From CAZEAC01 sp964510065 (GTDB taxonomy: Bacteria; Bdellovibrionota_C; UBA2361; CAIXSY01), in the NCBI GenBank assembly GCA_964510065.1, contig CAZEAC010000033.1, forward strand, positions 1 through 46,165: a stretch of 46,165 nucleotides of DNA, given 5' to 3'. Every line of letters starts with the position of its first letter. Position 1 is the first letter of the stretch. Below are positions 1 to 8,894 of the stretch, in pieces. A model generated the notes under the pieces. It did no database searches. It worked only from the letters and a program-made list of their open reading frames with translations, and had not been told where the DNA came from. The position numbers and the translations under genes are program-made.

Positions 1-69
1 TTCGTCGAATTTCGTCTGAAGTTGCCTACCACTATCAATTAGTTGCCATGTACCAGGGAGAAAGCTCAT

Positions 70-2046
70 TTAATTCACTGCGAGCGCGCCCGGAACGCCC
101 GGTGCCACTATCGCCTGAGCAACATTCACCTGAAATGGCACGCCCCAATAAATTGTGCGCGCCCCAATCGTCGGCGAAACTTGTAGCAAGAAACTGCCAG
201 TTTCGGTAGGAGCGTATTCGAACGAAGCCTGGCTTTGAATGTCAGTCAACGTGTCAATCTGTGTCTCAAGAGCATTCACCACGTTCAAATCATCAAAATA
301 CCACCCTGCACCATCACTACCCGAGTAGTACTGAAGACCGTCCACTTCAAACTTAAAATAGAAGGTAATAAGTTTACCGGCATACTTTGCGAGGGAGATC
401 TGCTGAGTCGAGAAACTACACATCGTGCCGTGGCCCAACCCGCGCTGTTCCCACGGCAGCTCCTCAAGCGTCTCATTTCCCTCAACACCAACCCACACCG
501 ACGCCCTTTGGCTTGCCGCCGCCCACGCGACACAGCTACTAAATCGCAGTACACTGCTTGAATTTACCATGAACGGCAGGTCCCATTTGAGGAATTGCGG
601 TCGTACTGCAGCTCCCGGCTCATTTAGATTGTCGACATGCGCAAGGTGAAAAGAGTGGCTGCCTGATGCTACATACGGGGCGTTGCCGAGTGCTGAGTAG
701 GCTGAGTTAATTGACAGCTCCATTCCTTCTATTCCATTCTCTGCGCCTTCCACTCTTGGCGGTGAAATTCGTAACGATCTCCAAAAATAACCTGTAGAAC
801 CAGCAATAGGTTGAAAGGTGAAGGCAGCGCGCGAACCAAGTTCCGCCGTAGAAGGACCGGTGAGCGACGTCATACTATAGGCGGGAACGAAATCAAGCTT
901 CGAATTGTCTCCGTTTGCAATAGACACACTCGCGGTATTGTTGCTAATGAAGCCATACCCACCAAATGTCACCTGATAAGCTCCATTTGCCGGCACCGGA
1001 AGAGAGTAACCTCCAGAATTTGACGTGACTGCGCTGTAGGTCGACCCCGGCGAAGACACAGTAAGGCCTCCGATTCCTTCACCGACGCTGTACGCGCCAT
1101 CACCATTCACGTCATAATATGCAACACCGGTCACAAACGGTGTAATGGTTGATCGCGACGAAAAAAGTTGCGTTACCCATTGAGGTCCAAGGCCATGGCT
1201 TGTAAAGCCACCGGTCGAGACTCCAACACCGAGCTCCTTAAAATTGAGCAGAGGAGAGGTCGAATGGATCGCTTGTCGGTGAAGCGGCGGCACCTGCATC
1301 CCTCCCTGGCTACCTGCGCCCGATCCCCAATCAACATCAAAGGCAACGTGCCCGTGAAAAACGCTCGCCGCCGACGCATAAATATTTTCAGCCAAGACAA
1401 AGGTCCCCAGCGGAGAAGTGCCTGGAGTATAGCCGCTGGCTTGCACTCGGCTAAGAGGAGTACTCCCATCGGACCCTGTATGGCTCTGAAACGAAGGCAA
1501 ACTAGACATCATATCTGACGAATGCCTTCGCGCTGCTTGAATGAGATTCGCATTGAAACTGAGAGGAGGCTTAGGAAGCAAAGACGAAAACTGGTTTTGC
1601 ATCAAATCTAGGTCGACGCTAAGGGCAAGAAAGGCATAACGTACCGCCGAATCTCTGGTATTTCGGTAACTCAGGGCTTCAACCTGAGGTTGACGCCTAG
1701 TTCGATTTATGAGCTCAAGGTAGAGCTGCTCAGCATCGGTCGGATCTCCAATTGAATATAGAAGACCTGCCGCAGTAATCGGGCCTCCCTGTTGATTTGG
1801 CGCGACGCTCGCAGGCACTGTGTTACTGAGGTAAATCTCTGGCACAGCGAGTTTCGGGTCCAGCTTGTTAACTGAAATAGTAACCAACTTTGGTTCCACA
1901 AATGTCTGCGCCTGCGCTTCGGAAAAAGGCGCTGCTCTAAGCGCGAGTACCACCATAAGCAACAGAGCCAACGAATTAAGCACGCGCCGCGTCCTGACAC
2001 TCAAATTGCCCACGTGCGGCATCTTACTGCGACTTCTGAGCGACAT
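70..2046 (-). CDS. Secreted CAP/SCP-like domain protein with Cna-B/SdrD-like module
   Basis: The N-terminus carries basic residues followed by a hydrophobic stretch (LALLLMVVLAL) and an AEAQAQ-like cleavage region, so the protein is exported. Residues about 105-300 look like a CAP (SCP/PR1) domain: a helix with LYLELINRTR, then AARRHSSDM, an S-H-T-G-SDGSTPLSRV block and AENIYAS. Residues about 305-375 (GVAYYDVNGDGAYSVGEGIGG) match the SdrD-B/Cna-B type of beta-sandwich repeat with a Ca-binding-like DVNGDG loop. The last 250 residues look like a beta-rich module resembling those of secreted peptidases, including WYFDDLNV. The frame is open from a GTG at 2058, but the ATG at 2046 has AGGTGAGG six bases upstream and is the better start. 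Function is unknown; many CAP proteins are extracellular and bind lipid or cell wall. Domain calls are by eye. Confidence 0.85.
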   Translation of the reverse strand: MSLRSRSKMPHVGNLSVRTRRVLNSLALLLMVVLALRAAPFSEAQAQTFVEPKLVTISVNKLDPKLAVPEIYLSNTVPASVAPNQQGGPITAAGLLYSIGDPTDAEQLYLELINRTRRQPQVEALSYRNTRDSAVRYAFLALSVDLDLMQNQFSSLLPKPPLSFNANLIQAARRHSSDMMSSLPSFQSHTGSDGSTPLSRVQASGYTPGTSPLGTFVLAENIYASAASVFHGHVAFDVDWGSGAGSQGGMQVPPLHRQAIHSTSPLLNFKELGVGVSTGGFTSHGLGPQWVTQLFSSRSTITPFVTGVAYYDVNGDGAYSVGEGIGGLTVSSPGSTYSAVTSNSGGYSLPVPANGAYQVTFGGYGFISNNTASVSIANGDNSKLDFVPAYSMTSLTGPSTAELGSRAAFTFQPIAGSTGYFWRSLRISPPRVEGAENGIEGMELSINSAYSALGNAPYVASGSHSFHLAHVDNLNEPGAAVRPQFLKWDLPFMVNSSSVLRFSSCVAWAAASQRASVWVGVEGNETLEELPWEQRGLGHGTMCSFSTQQISLAKYAGKLITFYFKFEVDGLQYYSGSDGAGWYFDDLNVVNALETQIDTLTDIQSQASFEYAPTETGSFLLQVSPTIGARTIYWGVPFQVNVAQAIVAPGVPGALAVN

Positions 2047-2109
2047 TATCAACCTCACCTACTCGAGACTTTTTCACCACAAAATCAAGAAATAAAAGCC
2101 TTAAGAAAT

Positions 2110-3168
2110 CTACGGACCGATAGTAAGTTCGGAGGTCAATCTATAGTATCCGGTCATGTTTCCAGGAATCTCTTTAAAGAATGCATAGATATTATTTCCG
2201 TACTCATCAGTGCCGGCCGAGATTGGTGCGTCAGCGATAAGGGTATTAATGTTTCTCGGATCTGTGCCGTAGAGCAGTTTCCAGATCTGCAAAGTAGAGT
2301 CTTGCTTTACCGCATAGTACATGTAGACATAAGAAGAATAGCTCCCATCACCTTGCAGAATTTTAAAACAAGAGTATTGAATTCTCGGTCCTTCCGCGCG
2401 CGTGCCATCAGGCTGTCCATATGACGGAATTGTAACTTCGGCTGTATTACTAGAGTCGGACTCAATTCCTAAGTTATTAGAAGCGGTAACCCAGAAGGAG
2501 TGTATTTCTCCGGGCTTAAATTCTGGGGCTACAAGCCGCACTGTTAACCGAGTCCCTGGTACAGTTTCTCCAGGGCCAGGAAGCACCTCGCCAGCCACTC
2601 GCGGTGCTTCCGAGGAGCCGTATATTTTATGATACACAGTATATTTGGCGACATTGTCTTCGAAGCGATTAGCTCGCCACGAAAAAGTGGCGGTTTGTGT
2701 GTTTACTACCGGGCATGTTGGGCAGCTGTTTGCCGGTGAAGCATTCGCATTGGCAACTGCCGGAGAAAAAGAGCCGCTCGTTTGGCTAAAAATCGGAGGA
2801 CTCCCCTCTGGGAAGGTGAAAACCTTACTGCTTAGGCAGGGCCGTGTAGTCGATGTTGTACTGCTTACAGTTGTCGTTGTTGTCAGTGACGAAGAAGTAG
2901 TAGTTCTTGTGCTTGTAGTTGTGGTAGTCGTCCTTGAGGTTGACGTACTCGTCGAACTAGTAGTTGTTGTGGTGCTCGGGCAGCTCAGATTCCGAGATTT
3001 TTCCAGATTGCAAAGCGTAGAATCCCAGACAGTATGTCCACAGATGGTGCAGCTAGTTGGCCTAATATCGGCGCGAACACTATGCATCGCAAAGAGGCTG
3101 CCTACTATCGCTGCCGCCACCAAAACTGTCACTTTCCGCGTTCTTAATTCGGTAATTCTCGGCCTCAT
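2110..3168 (-). CDS. Secreted protein with Thr/Ser-rich linker and fibronectin-III-like domain
   Basis: An export signal (VTVLVAAAIVGSLFAMHSVRA) is followed by a short Cys-containing segment (C-TIC-GHTVW, C-NLEK). Next comes a low-complexity run of about 55 residues, almost all Thr and Ser, of the kind that forms an extended, often glycosylated spacer. Residues about 130-250 resemble a fibronectin type III domain (ATFSWRANRFEDNVAKYTVY, then HSFWVTASNNLGIESDSSN). The C-terminal 100 residues have no family I can name. The open frame begins at a TTG (3189). The ATG at 3168 has AAGGA seven bases upstream and puts the signal peptide close to the N-terminus, so I chose it. The gene lies 63 bp upstream of the CAP gene on the same strand and may be co-expressed with it. 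Confidence 0.8.
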   Translation of the reverse strand: MRPRITELRTRKVTVLVAAAIVGSLFAMHSVRADIRPTSCTICGHTVWDSTLCNLEKSRNLSCPSTTTTTSSTSTSTSRTTTTTTSTRTTTSSSLTTTTTVSSTTSTTRPCLSSKVFTFPEGSPPIFSQTSGSFSPAVANANASPANSCPTCPVVNTQTATFSWRANRFEDNVAKYTVYHKIYGSSEAPRVAGEVLPGPGETVPGTRLTVRLVAPEFKPGEIHSFWVTASNNLGIESDSSNTAEVTIPSYGQPDGTRAEGPRIQYSCFKILQGDGSYSSYVYMYYAVKQDSTLQIWKLLYGTDPRNINTLIADAPISAGTDEYGNNIYAFFKEIPGNMTGYYRLTSELTIGP

Positions 3169-3403
3169 AGAATTCCTTACAACAATCAATTCGGCTAATT
3201 ATTCTAAGCGCCTAGTAGGCGCTATGCTGAATGCGTATGTCCTCAATTGTAGGCAGCAAGGAATATGCCAAGAGAAATGCGTAGGGCCTTAGTAATTTTT
3301 CCTTAATGCCTTTAGGATCCTATACGTAAAGCAGAAGGTATTGGTTTCCAGGGGTTTTATTACAGCAAAAAGCTGGCACAAGAGCAGCGTATCTGTACTT
3401 ATC

Positions 3404-3655
3404 CTACGCCGATTGAGTTACATTCTTCCGCAGGGTCAGGTTGACGTCTGGTCCATGAATACACTTCTGCAGGTCAAGCGAGATTGAACCATGAAAATCA
3501 GCTATTGCCTGTATCGCGGCGATCTGTTCTTCAGTTGAAAGTCGCGGATTCCCAACGATACTGCGCATCACTTGCAGCGCAGAGTCAATCGTTCTATCGA
3601 GATAAAATTTTACTTCTTCGGATTTCTGAATATTTACCACGGCAGCACCCCACAC
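3404..3655 (-). CDS. Small hypothetical protein downstream of flgN
   Basis: This 83-residue protein is mostly predicted helix, with a charged N-terminal half (SEEVKFYLDRTIDSALQVMRSIVG) and a second helix EEQIAAIQAIADFHGSISLDL. It lies 121 bp after flgN on the same strand, at the end of the flagellar block. The start is uncertain: the frame opens with GTG at 3655 and a second GTG lies at 3640; neither has a strong ribosome binding site. I recognise no family. Position suggests a flagella-linked role, but the gap could also mark a separate transcript. Confidence 0.5.
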   Translation of the reverse strand: MWGAAVVNIQKSEEVKFYLDRTIDSALQVMRSIVGNPRLSTEEQIAAIQAIADFHGSISLDLQKCIHGPDVNLTLRKNVTQSA

Positions 3656-3776
3656 AGTACACTCGCAAAGTACATCGTCCGATTACCTTCGCGAGTTAAG
3701 CTCGATTTTTGGTGCAGATGTTAATAGGGATTTTACTGAGCACGCGGCTTGCGATACTGCTTCCGTGAGGCCTACT

Positions 3777-4298
3777 CTACGCCTGCTTTAGCGTATCATT
3801 CTTAAGACTTTGAAATGACTCTTTTGCCACTCCACCTTTAGTGTAGGATCGCGTGATATTTTGAGTGGCCGACCATAGGATCGACATCGTGCCATTAACC
3901 ATCCGCAATGCAAAATCAGTTATCTGTCCCATCTCATTTCCCGCGCGCCGTGATCGATCAAGAAGCAGTTTTAGCTTCTTTACGAGCGGACTAAGCTGTT
4001 TGATATCGTCAATATGGCAATTCTTCACTAAAATCTCGCTGAGCTTTTTGTTCTCGCTCTCTGGGAACTTGGTCAGAAACTGCTGGCGTTTCTGACTAAT
4101 CTGCGCCATCCGCTCGTAAAGTGCCTCACGTTCAGTGCTCAGCGTAGCAACGTCTTCGCTTTTCAAATTTGAAACTGCGATCTGCTCTTTCCCGAGCACC
4201 TCAAGGTAGTGCTGATGAACTGCACACTCCTCTTCAAGCAAGAGACTCAGTGCCTTTACAAATTCCGGATCTGGTTTCGGCGCCTGTGCGCTATTCAT
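3777..4298 (-). CDS. flgN: FlgN-like flagellar export chaperone
   Basis: FlgN is a cytoplasmic chaperone that keeps the hook-filament junction proteins FlgK and FlgL soluble and delivers them to the export gate. The protein shows the all-helical FlgN pattern: LLEEECAVHQHYLEVLGKEQ, then a long helix with LSTEREALYERMAQISQKRQ. It directly follows flgM, the usual flgM-flgN pairing. The open frame extends upstream to 4352, inside flgM. I take the ATG at 4298 because it overlaps the last codons of flgM (an ATGAATAG arrangement), which suggests translational coupling, and because it gives a 173-residue protein close to family size. No flgK or flgL follows on this strand in the window, so the chaperone's clients must be encoded elsewhere. 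Confidence 0.8.
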   Translation of the reverse strand: MNSAQAPKPDPEFVKALSLLLEEECAVHQHYLEVLGKEQIAVSNLKSEDVATLSTEREALYERMAQISQKRQQFLTKFPESENKKLSEILVKNCHIDDIKQLSPLVKKLKLLLDRSRRAGNEMGQITDFALRMVNGTMSILWSATQNITRSYTKGGVAKESFQSLKNDTLKQA

Positions 4299-4641
4299 CA
4301 CGTTCCTTAAGCTTCTTGCCATCCGCGATCTCGTAGGCAAGCTCTTCAACAAACTTCAATGCTAATTCTTTACTCGAAGGAGCTCGATAGGTGCCACTTT
4401 TTACCTGGCTCTTAATTTCAGCGACGCGCGCGGCGCGCTCGGCCTTCATCTGTTCAGGATTAAATTCGCTATTGATCGCGCTTGCGAGTCCAACATCGAC
4501 CTCAATATCTCCTTCGGAGAGCGCATCGACGACACTGCTTCCACCACGCGTTTTCTTTTTTCCTGAGGCGGCTGGAGTTCCCTCATTAAGGATCGAACGA
4601 AGCGCGTCTGATTGAATTTCCTCTTTTCTTCGTATGCTCAT
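4291..4641 (-). CDS. flgM: FlgM, anti-sigma-28 factor
   Basis: FlgM holds sigma-28 (FliA) inactive until the hook-basal body is complete and FlgM itself is exported. At 116 residues it is slightly longer than typical. The C-terminal sigma-binding half is recognisable: RAARVAEIKSQVKSGTYRAP followed by an amphipathic helix ELALKFVEELAYEI. The N-terminal half is polar and Gly/Ser/Lys-rich, as expected for the unfolded exported part. The gene lies 72 bp after flgJ and overlaps flgN by 8 bases. Placing flgM after the rod and ring genes ties sigma-28 inhibition to basal-body expression. I see no convincing sigma-28 site in the 72-bp gap. Confidence 0.88.
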   Translation of the reverse strand: MSIRRKEEIQSDALRSILNEGTPAASGKKKTRGGSSVVDALSEGDIEVDVGLASAINSEFNPEQMKAERAARVAEIKSQVKSGTYRAPSSKELALKFVEELAYEIADGKKLKERDE

Positions 4642-4713
4642 ATGCCATTCCTTGGGCGCGTTGAATAATAAAACAATACTACTACAAATTAGATGCTAAG
4701 GTTCCCACTAGCG

Positions 4714-5037
4714 CTACTTATTTTTAAGCTCTTTAAGGATTACCTGTTTAATTCCAATACCTTGTCCTTCCGAAACATCTTTTGCGATGGCCTCATTGAG
4801 CATATCGCGATAATACTCCTCTTCCCGGCTTCCACTTAACATGCCGTTATTCGGAATCGCACTCCACATGCTCTTCATCATCTGGTTGATCAACAGCGCC
4901 TCGAACTCCTGGCCGGCCTTCTCCTGTGCCTCGGGAGTTGTCGCATTCTTCGCTTTGAGCGCGATGCCCTGGCTTTTTACCAACTCTCGCTCGGCTCCGA
5001 CCGAGGCTGAATCTAACGAGCTAAGCTTATCAACCAT
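4714..5037 (-). CDS. flgJ: FlgJ-type rod-binding protein, rod domain only
   Basis: This 107-residue protein corresponds to the N-terminal rod-scaffolding domain of FlgJ. The key block is AGQEFEALLINQMMKSMWSA followed by EEEYYRDMLNEAIAKDVSEGQGIGI, the typical FlgJ motif order. The C-terminal peptidoglycan hydrolase of enteric FlgJ is absent, as is common outside gamma- and betaproteobacteria; a separate muramidase would have to open the wall for the rod. The gene starts 13 bp after flgI in the same operon. Confidence 0.9.
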   Translation of the reverse strand: MVDKLSSLDSASVGAERELVKSQGIALKAKNATTPEAQEKAGQEFEALLINQMMKSMWSAIPNNGMLSGSREEEYYRDMLNEAIAKDVSEGQGIGIKQVILKELKNK

Positions 5038-5050
5038 GAGGTCCCCACTC

Positions 5051-6151
5051 CTACATAATTACCAGTTCAGCTTGGAGCGCTCCGGCTCTGCGAAGTGCAG
5101 TAAAAATAGAGATCAAATCACGGGGCGAAGCACCAAGAGCATTGAGTGCATTAACCACTTCCCCTAAGGTAACATACCCGCCAATAATGCCGACTTTACC
5201 CTTCTCCTCACTGACTTGCACATCAGAATTTGTCACCACCGCAGTTTGGCCAGTTTGCGCGAGCGGCGATGGCTGTGAAACCTGAGTTTCAGAACGGATC
5301 ACAATATTAAGCGCGCCGTGCGCCAGCGCAACTTTACTGATACGCACATTCTCGCCCATGATAATCGTTCCGGTGCGCTCATTTACCACAACTCGTGCTC
5401 CGATATCCTGATCAATTTCCAGCTGTTCGAGCTTCGCCACGAAATCAATCGGGCTCTTCTCATAGCCGCCGACAAGCGGGATCTCCACTGATGCGGCATC
5501 AACCGCCACGGCGAGCGGCCGTCCGAGATAGCCATTAATTCCCTTAACTACATGCGTCATCGTTGTGAAATCAGGCTCGCGAAGTACGATTCGCACCCGT
5601 TTTGACTGGAACATATCAAAGGGGATCGAACGCTCGACAAATGCGCCCTCCGGAATGTTTCCTACTGTCGGGTGATTTTTCTGCGCGGTGTCACCGCCGC
5701 CTTCAACTGCGAATCCGCCCACGCTTACCGCACCCTGCGCAGTCGCATACACATTACCATCGGCGGCTTGAAGCTCAGTGAAAAGCAGCGTCCCGCCCTG
5801 CAGGCTCTTCGAGTCACCAAGCGATGAAAGCGTCACATCAAGTTTCTGCCCCGGGCGCACAAACGCGGGAAGCGTTGCCGTGACCATCACTGAGGCAATA
5901 TTCTTAACCTTAATATCATCGGGATCGACTCGAACGCCCATTTTCTCGAGGAGATTCGAAAGACTCTTCCGGGTAAAATCGATCTTTCCATCGCCCGTAC
6001 CATTGAGTCCGATAACAACGCCGTAGCCAAAAAGCTGATTTCCACGAACGCCTTCTACGTCGGCGATATCCTTGAGACGCCCGGCACACGCAATCACCGG
6101 CGCAAGTAACGCGCCAAGAGAGAGCTTTAATAAGAATACTCGAATTCTCAT
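5051..6151 (-). CDS. flgI: FlgI, flagellar P-ring protein
   Basis: FlgI forms the periplasmic P ring, a bushing around the rod at the peptidoglycan layer. A signal peptide (FLLKLSLGALLAPVIACAG) precedes the family hallmark RLKDIADVEGVRGNQLFGYG and GLNGTGD. Further diagnostic blocks are FVRPGQKLDVTLSSLGDSKS, LQGGTLL and the C-terminal EVVNALNALGASPRDLISI. Length (366 aa) is normal for the family. The frame opens with GTG at 6157. The ATG at 6151 lies seven bases after AGGG, which overlaps the flgH stop codon, and is the better start. Neighbours flgA (its chaperone) and flgH (the L ring) are in the expected operon order. Confidence 0.97.
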   Translation of the reverse strand: MRIRVFLLKLSLGALLAPVIACAGRLKDIADVEGVRGNQLFGYGVVIGLNGTGDGKIDFTRKSLSNLLEKMGVRVDPDDIKVKNIASVMVTATLPAFVRPGQKLDVTLSSLGDSKSLQGGTLLFTELQAADGNVYATAQGAVSVGGFAVEGGGDTAQKNHPTVGNIPEGAFVERSIPFDMFQSKRVRIVLREPDFTTMTHVVKGINGYLGRPLAVAVDAASVEIPLVGGYEKSPIDFVAKLEQLEIDQDIGARVVVNERTGTIIMGENVRISKVALAHGALNIVIRSETQVSQPSPLAQTGQTAVVTNSDVQVSEEKGKVGIIGGYVTLGEVVNALNALGASPRDLISIFTALRRAGALQAELVIM

Positions 6152-6160
6152 CTTCACACC

Positions 6161-7123
6161 CTAAAATGGCCAAAGCATGCGCAATAGCCTTGCTACCCAA
6201 CCGCCATACTGAGCTTCACCGATAGTGCCACGCCCAAAGTAGTCAATGCGCATATTGGCGATTTTTGCCGAATTAATCTCATTCTCTGAATTAATGTCAC
6301 GAGTTCGTACGAGACCCGAAAGAACCATAGTCTGCTCTTCGTTATTCACCGCGATTATTTTTTGTCCTTCAATTCGTAGAATTCCCGAGGGTAGTATTTC
6401 CACGACAACGGCAGTAATCGTTGCCTTCAACGAGTCTTTGCGATTGGTTTCTCCCTCACCCTTAAAATCATTCTGCGCTGATGCGCTTATAAGCGCAGAA
6501 GGGTCTAGCTTTACATTGTCGCCATCATTTTTGCCGGCAACGTAATTTTCGAGCCCGAAGAAACTTTCAATTGCTGCGCTTACAGTCGACTTTTGCTTTA
6601 CTTCAGTGTCTGCTTCCTTCTTGCCCTCGGCGTTTTCGGACACAACAATAGTAATAAGGTCCATCGGTTGCCAGGCGCGGAAATCGCGGAAGAGTCCGCT
6701 CGTCCCGCTTTCACGCCACAGTGATGCGTTTACTCCGGGATCGCCTAATGCCAGCGGTCCATTATAATCTCGAGTATCGGGGGCACTGTTTGGAATACTC
6801 ACATAACCGTCGTCATTCGTTACACGATCAGCACCGTCACCGGCCGAGAAGCTCGGTGCAACATGACGTGACGATCCGACTGAATCGGGTACTGAATCTT
6901 CACTGACAAGATGAAGCCGCGCCCGGCCATCTTGATTTTTTAGCCCACTGAGGGTTCGCGCTCTATCTGCGTCACTTTGGAAGGCACCAGGCGCCACCGA
7001 GGCTTGGCGTTTTAACTGATCGCTATAGACCTTCGCCGGAACAACTGGTGTCGGCGGCTTCATATCTATACACCCGTGTAAGCCAAAGCTCAGTGCAGGG
7101 AGAAGTACTAACTTGATTTTCAT
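6161..7123 (-). CDS. flgH: FlgH, flagellar L-ring lipoprotein
   Basis: FlgH forms the outer-membrane L ring. The N-terminus is a lipoprotein signal with a Cys after LHG (SFGLHGCID), so it should be lipidated at C18. The C-terminal half carries the family pattern: DLITIVVSENAEGKKEADTE, FKGEGETNRKDSL, VEILPSGILRIEGQK, MVLSGLVRTRDI and the end block IANMRIDYFGRGTIGEAQ. At 320 residues it is longer than enteric FlgH (about 230); the extra length is a polar insert at residues 30-130. The ATG overlaps the flgA stop as ATGA, and GGAGGT stands seven bases upstream inside flgA, indicating tight coupling. Confidence 0.95.
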   Translation of the reverse strand: MKIKLVLLPALSFGLHGCIDMKPPTPVVPAKVYSDQLKRQASVAPGAFQSDADRARTLSGLKNQDGRARLHLVSEDSVPDSVGSSRHVAPSFSAGDGADRVTNDDGYVSIPNSAPDTRDYNGPLALGDPGVNASLWRESGTSGLFRDFRAWQPMDLITIVVSENAEGKKEADTEVKQKSTVSAAIESFFGLENYVAGKNDGDNVKLDPSALISASAQNDFKGEGETNRKDSLKATITAVVVEILPSGILRIEGQKIIAVNNEEQTMVLSGLVRTRDINSENEINSAKIANMRIDYFGRGTIGEAQYGGWVARLLRMLWPF

Positions 7124-8082
7124 GGCTGAACCTCCACAAGTCCCTGTTCTTTAATTGTACCCGACACAATTCGCTTGGAACTTTCGTTCTTAATTCTGAC
7201 CGTTTGACCGATACTTCCAGAATCTATTGCAATCCCCTTGGCAGTGGCTTCTAGCAGTCCTTTTCGATACACCATCGTTACTCGATCGCCCGGCACCACT
7301 GCGGCAGGCTGCTCAATCTTTGAACTTCGAAATAGCTCGCCTGAGTTAAGATCCTTGGCGGTTTCCATACCGACAATCTGCGAGCGATCAAGGATCACAT
7401 CTCTTGGGATCTGATGAACATTCAGTCGTGCCATCATCAGATCGCTTTCCGAGACAACCGCCCCCTTATTGAGTGGGCGCTTAGCTGCGGGAACTTCGCG
7501 CCACTCATCGACAAGTGCGTCAACATTGAAGCGCACCGGCTCTTGTCCCTCGACTTCAGCAGTCATCGCAAAATTCATTCGGCCTGGCGCGTCCGCTTCA
7601 AAAGGAATGGCTTTAATCGATACTAAGCCCGGCAGCAGATGAACTTCACTCTTACTTTGAACTTCTTTAAGAGTAGCTTCTTTGCCTGAGTTCTTGAGAA
7701 ATAGCTCAATTGCCGCGCGAATCTCTTCTTTCATGAGTGTCCGCGAAGCGCGCTTTGCGCTCATTACACGCGGAAGACTGTAGCCAACTTTTTGTAGATC
7801 GACACCTTCTTCGCGAAGCCTTGTGAGCAGCTGCGCGGCACTTATAGTCAGCGTCTCACCAGGTGCCGGCGCCTTCTCTATGTACAGCTTTTTTAAACCA
7901 ATTACGGTCTCTTCGTCACCGAGACGGTCAGAACTCACCTCCGCAAGATCGGCAAGCGAGATACTCGGCGTGGTGATGGTGACTTCGCGTCGCCCATGTA
8001 TTCGTATCGAATAGACTGACTCTGCCAACGCAGAGGCACTCAAGGCAAGGATTGACAGACACACCGCCAATGTTCGAGTCAT
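7120..8082 (-). CDS. flgA: FlgA, P-ring assembly chaperone
   Basis: FlgA is a periplasmic chaperone needed for FlgI to polymerise into the P ring. A signal peptide (LAVCLSILALSASALAES) is followed by a long N-terminal region. The C-terminal SAF/FlgA domain is clear: RPLNKGAVVSESDLMMARLN, IVGMETAKDLNSGELF, VPGDRVTMVYRKGLLEATAK, and the closing GSIGQTVRIKNESSKRIVSG. Length is 320 aa, longer than the enteric protein but common in deltaproteobacteria-like genomes. Its ribosome binding site (AGAGGTAA) lies over the last codons of flgG, five bases before the ATG. Confidence 0.95.
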   Translation of the reverse strand: MTRTLAVCLSILALSASALAESVYSIRIHGRREVTITTPSISLADLAEVSSDRLGDEETVIGLKKLYIEKAPAPGETLTISAAQLLTRLREEGVDLQKVGYSLPRVMSAKRASRTLMKEEIRAAIELFLKNSGKEATLKEVQSKSEVHLLPGLVSIKAIPFEADAPGRMNFAMTAEVEGQEPVRFNVDALVDEWREVPAAKRPLNKGAVVSESDLMMARLNVHQIPRDVILDRSQIVGMETAKDLNSGELFRSSKIEQPAAVVPGDRVTMVYRKGLLEATAKGIAIDSGSIGQTVRIKNESSKRIVSGTIKEQGLVEVQP

Positions 8083-8086
8083 TCAA

Positions 8087-8875
8087 TTACCTCTTAAGAT
8101 TGATCGCCAAATTAAGCATATCATCGGCCGTCTGAATGCCCTTCGACGAAGCTTCATAGGCACGCTGCGCAGTGATCATATTCACCACCTGTTCAACGAC
8201 ACTTACGTTGCTGCTTTCCAAAAAGCCTTGTGAGAGACGTCCGAATCCTTCCTCGGAGAAAATGCCGCTCACCGGCGTTCCAGAAGCCGCGGTTTCTTCA
8301 TAAAGATTTCGTCCAAGGGCTTTTAGACCAGAGTTGTTTGGAAAGCGGACAGCAGTCAGCTGGCCAGCGTTTGTTGTCGCGGCCGTACCGGAGGTGCGGT
8401 AACTAATAGTGCCGTCCTCAGCGATCGATACAGAAAGCGCATCAGGCGGGATCGTAATCGATGGATCGACGGTATAGCCATCGGAAGTCACCAAGACTCC
8501 ATCCTGATTGAGCTGGAATGCACCGGAGCGAGAGTACGCAGTCGTTCCGTCAGGTTTCTGAATCTGAAAAAAGCCATCGCCTTCAATTGCCGCATCGAGC
8601 GGATTGCTGGTCGAGACAAGATCTCCTTCGGTAAAGACTTTTTGAACCGCTGCAGTTTTTACACCGAGACCAACCTGAATGCCGCTTGGCGTCGTGGTCG
8701 ACTCGGAAGTCGGCGAGCCTGGCTCTACTACCATTTGATACATCAGATCTTGAAAATCTGCACGACTACGCTTGTATGCCGTAGTATTCACGTTGGCCAA
8801 ATTGTTGGAGACAACATCAATATTCGTCTCCTGCGCTTGCATGCCAGTTGCTGAAGTATAGAGAGCACGTATCAT
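8087..8875 (-). CDS. flgG: FlgG, distal rod protein
   Basis: FlgG builds the distal rod that passes through the P and L rings. The start MIRALYTSATGMQAQETNID and the following VSNNLANVNTTAYKRSRADF are near-canonical for FlgG. The N-terminal YQ block (DLMYQMV) and the C-terminal LEQ-type end (SSNVSVVEQVVNMITAQRAY, EASSKGIQTADDML) that pair into the coiled-coil D0 domain are both present. Length (262 aa) matches the family. It sits between flgF and flgA in the rod/ring operon, with GGAG about ten bases before the start. Confidence 0.97.
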   Translation of the reverse strand: MIRALYTSATGMQAQETNIDVVSNNLANVNTTAYKRSRADFQDLMYQMVVEPGSPTSESTTTPSGIQVGLGVKTAAVQKVFTEGDLVSTSNPLDAAIEGDGFFQIQKPDGTTAYSRSGAFQLNQDGVLVTSDGYTVDPSITIPPDALSVSIAEDGTISYRTSGTAATTNAGQLTAVRFPNNSGLKALGRNLYEETAASGTPVSGIFSEEGFGRLSQGFLESSNVSVVEQVVNMITAQRAYEASSKGIQTADDMLNLAINLKR

Positions 8876-8894
8876 ATCTCATTTCTCCACTATG

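Noticed and set aside
2645..3292. 215-codon plus-strand frame rich in Val
   Set aside because: It is the antisense shadow of the Thr/Ser-rich linker gene; the Val runs are reverse-complement ACN/TCN codons.
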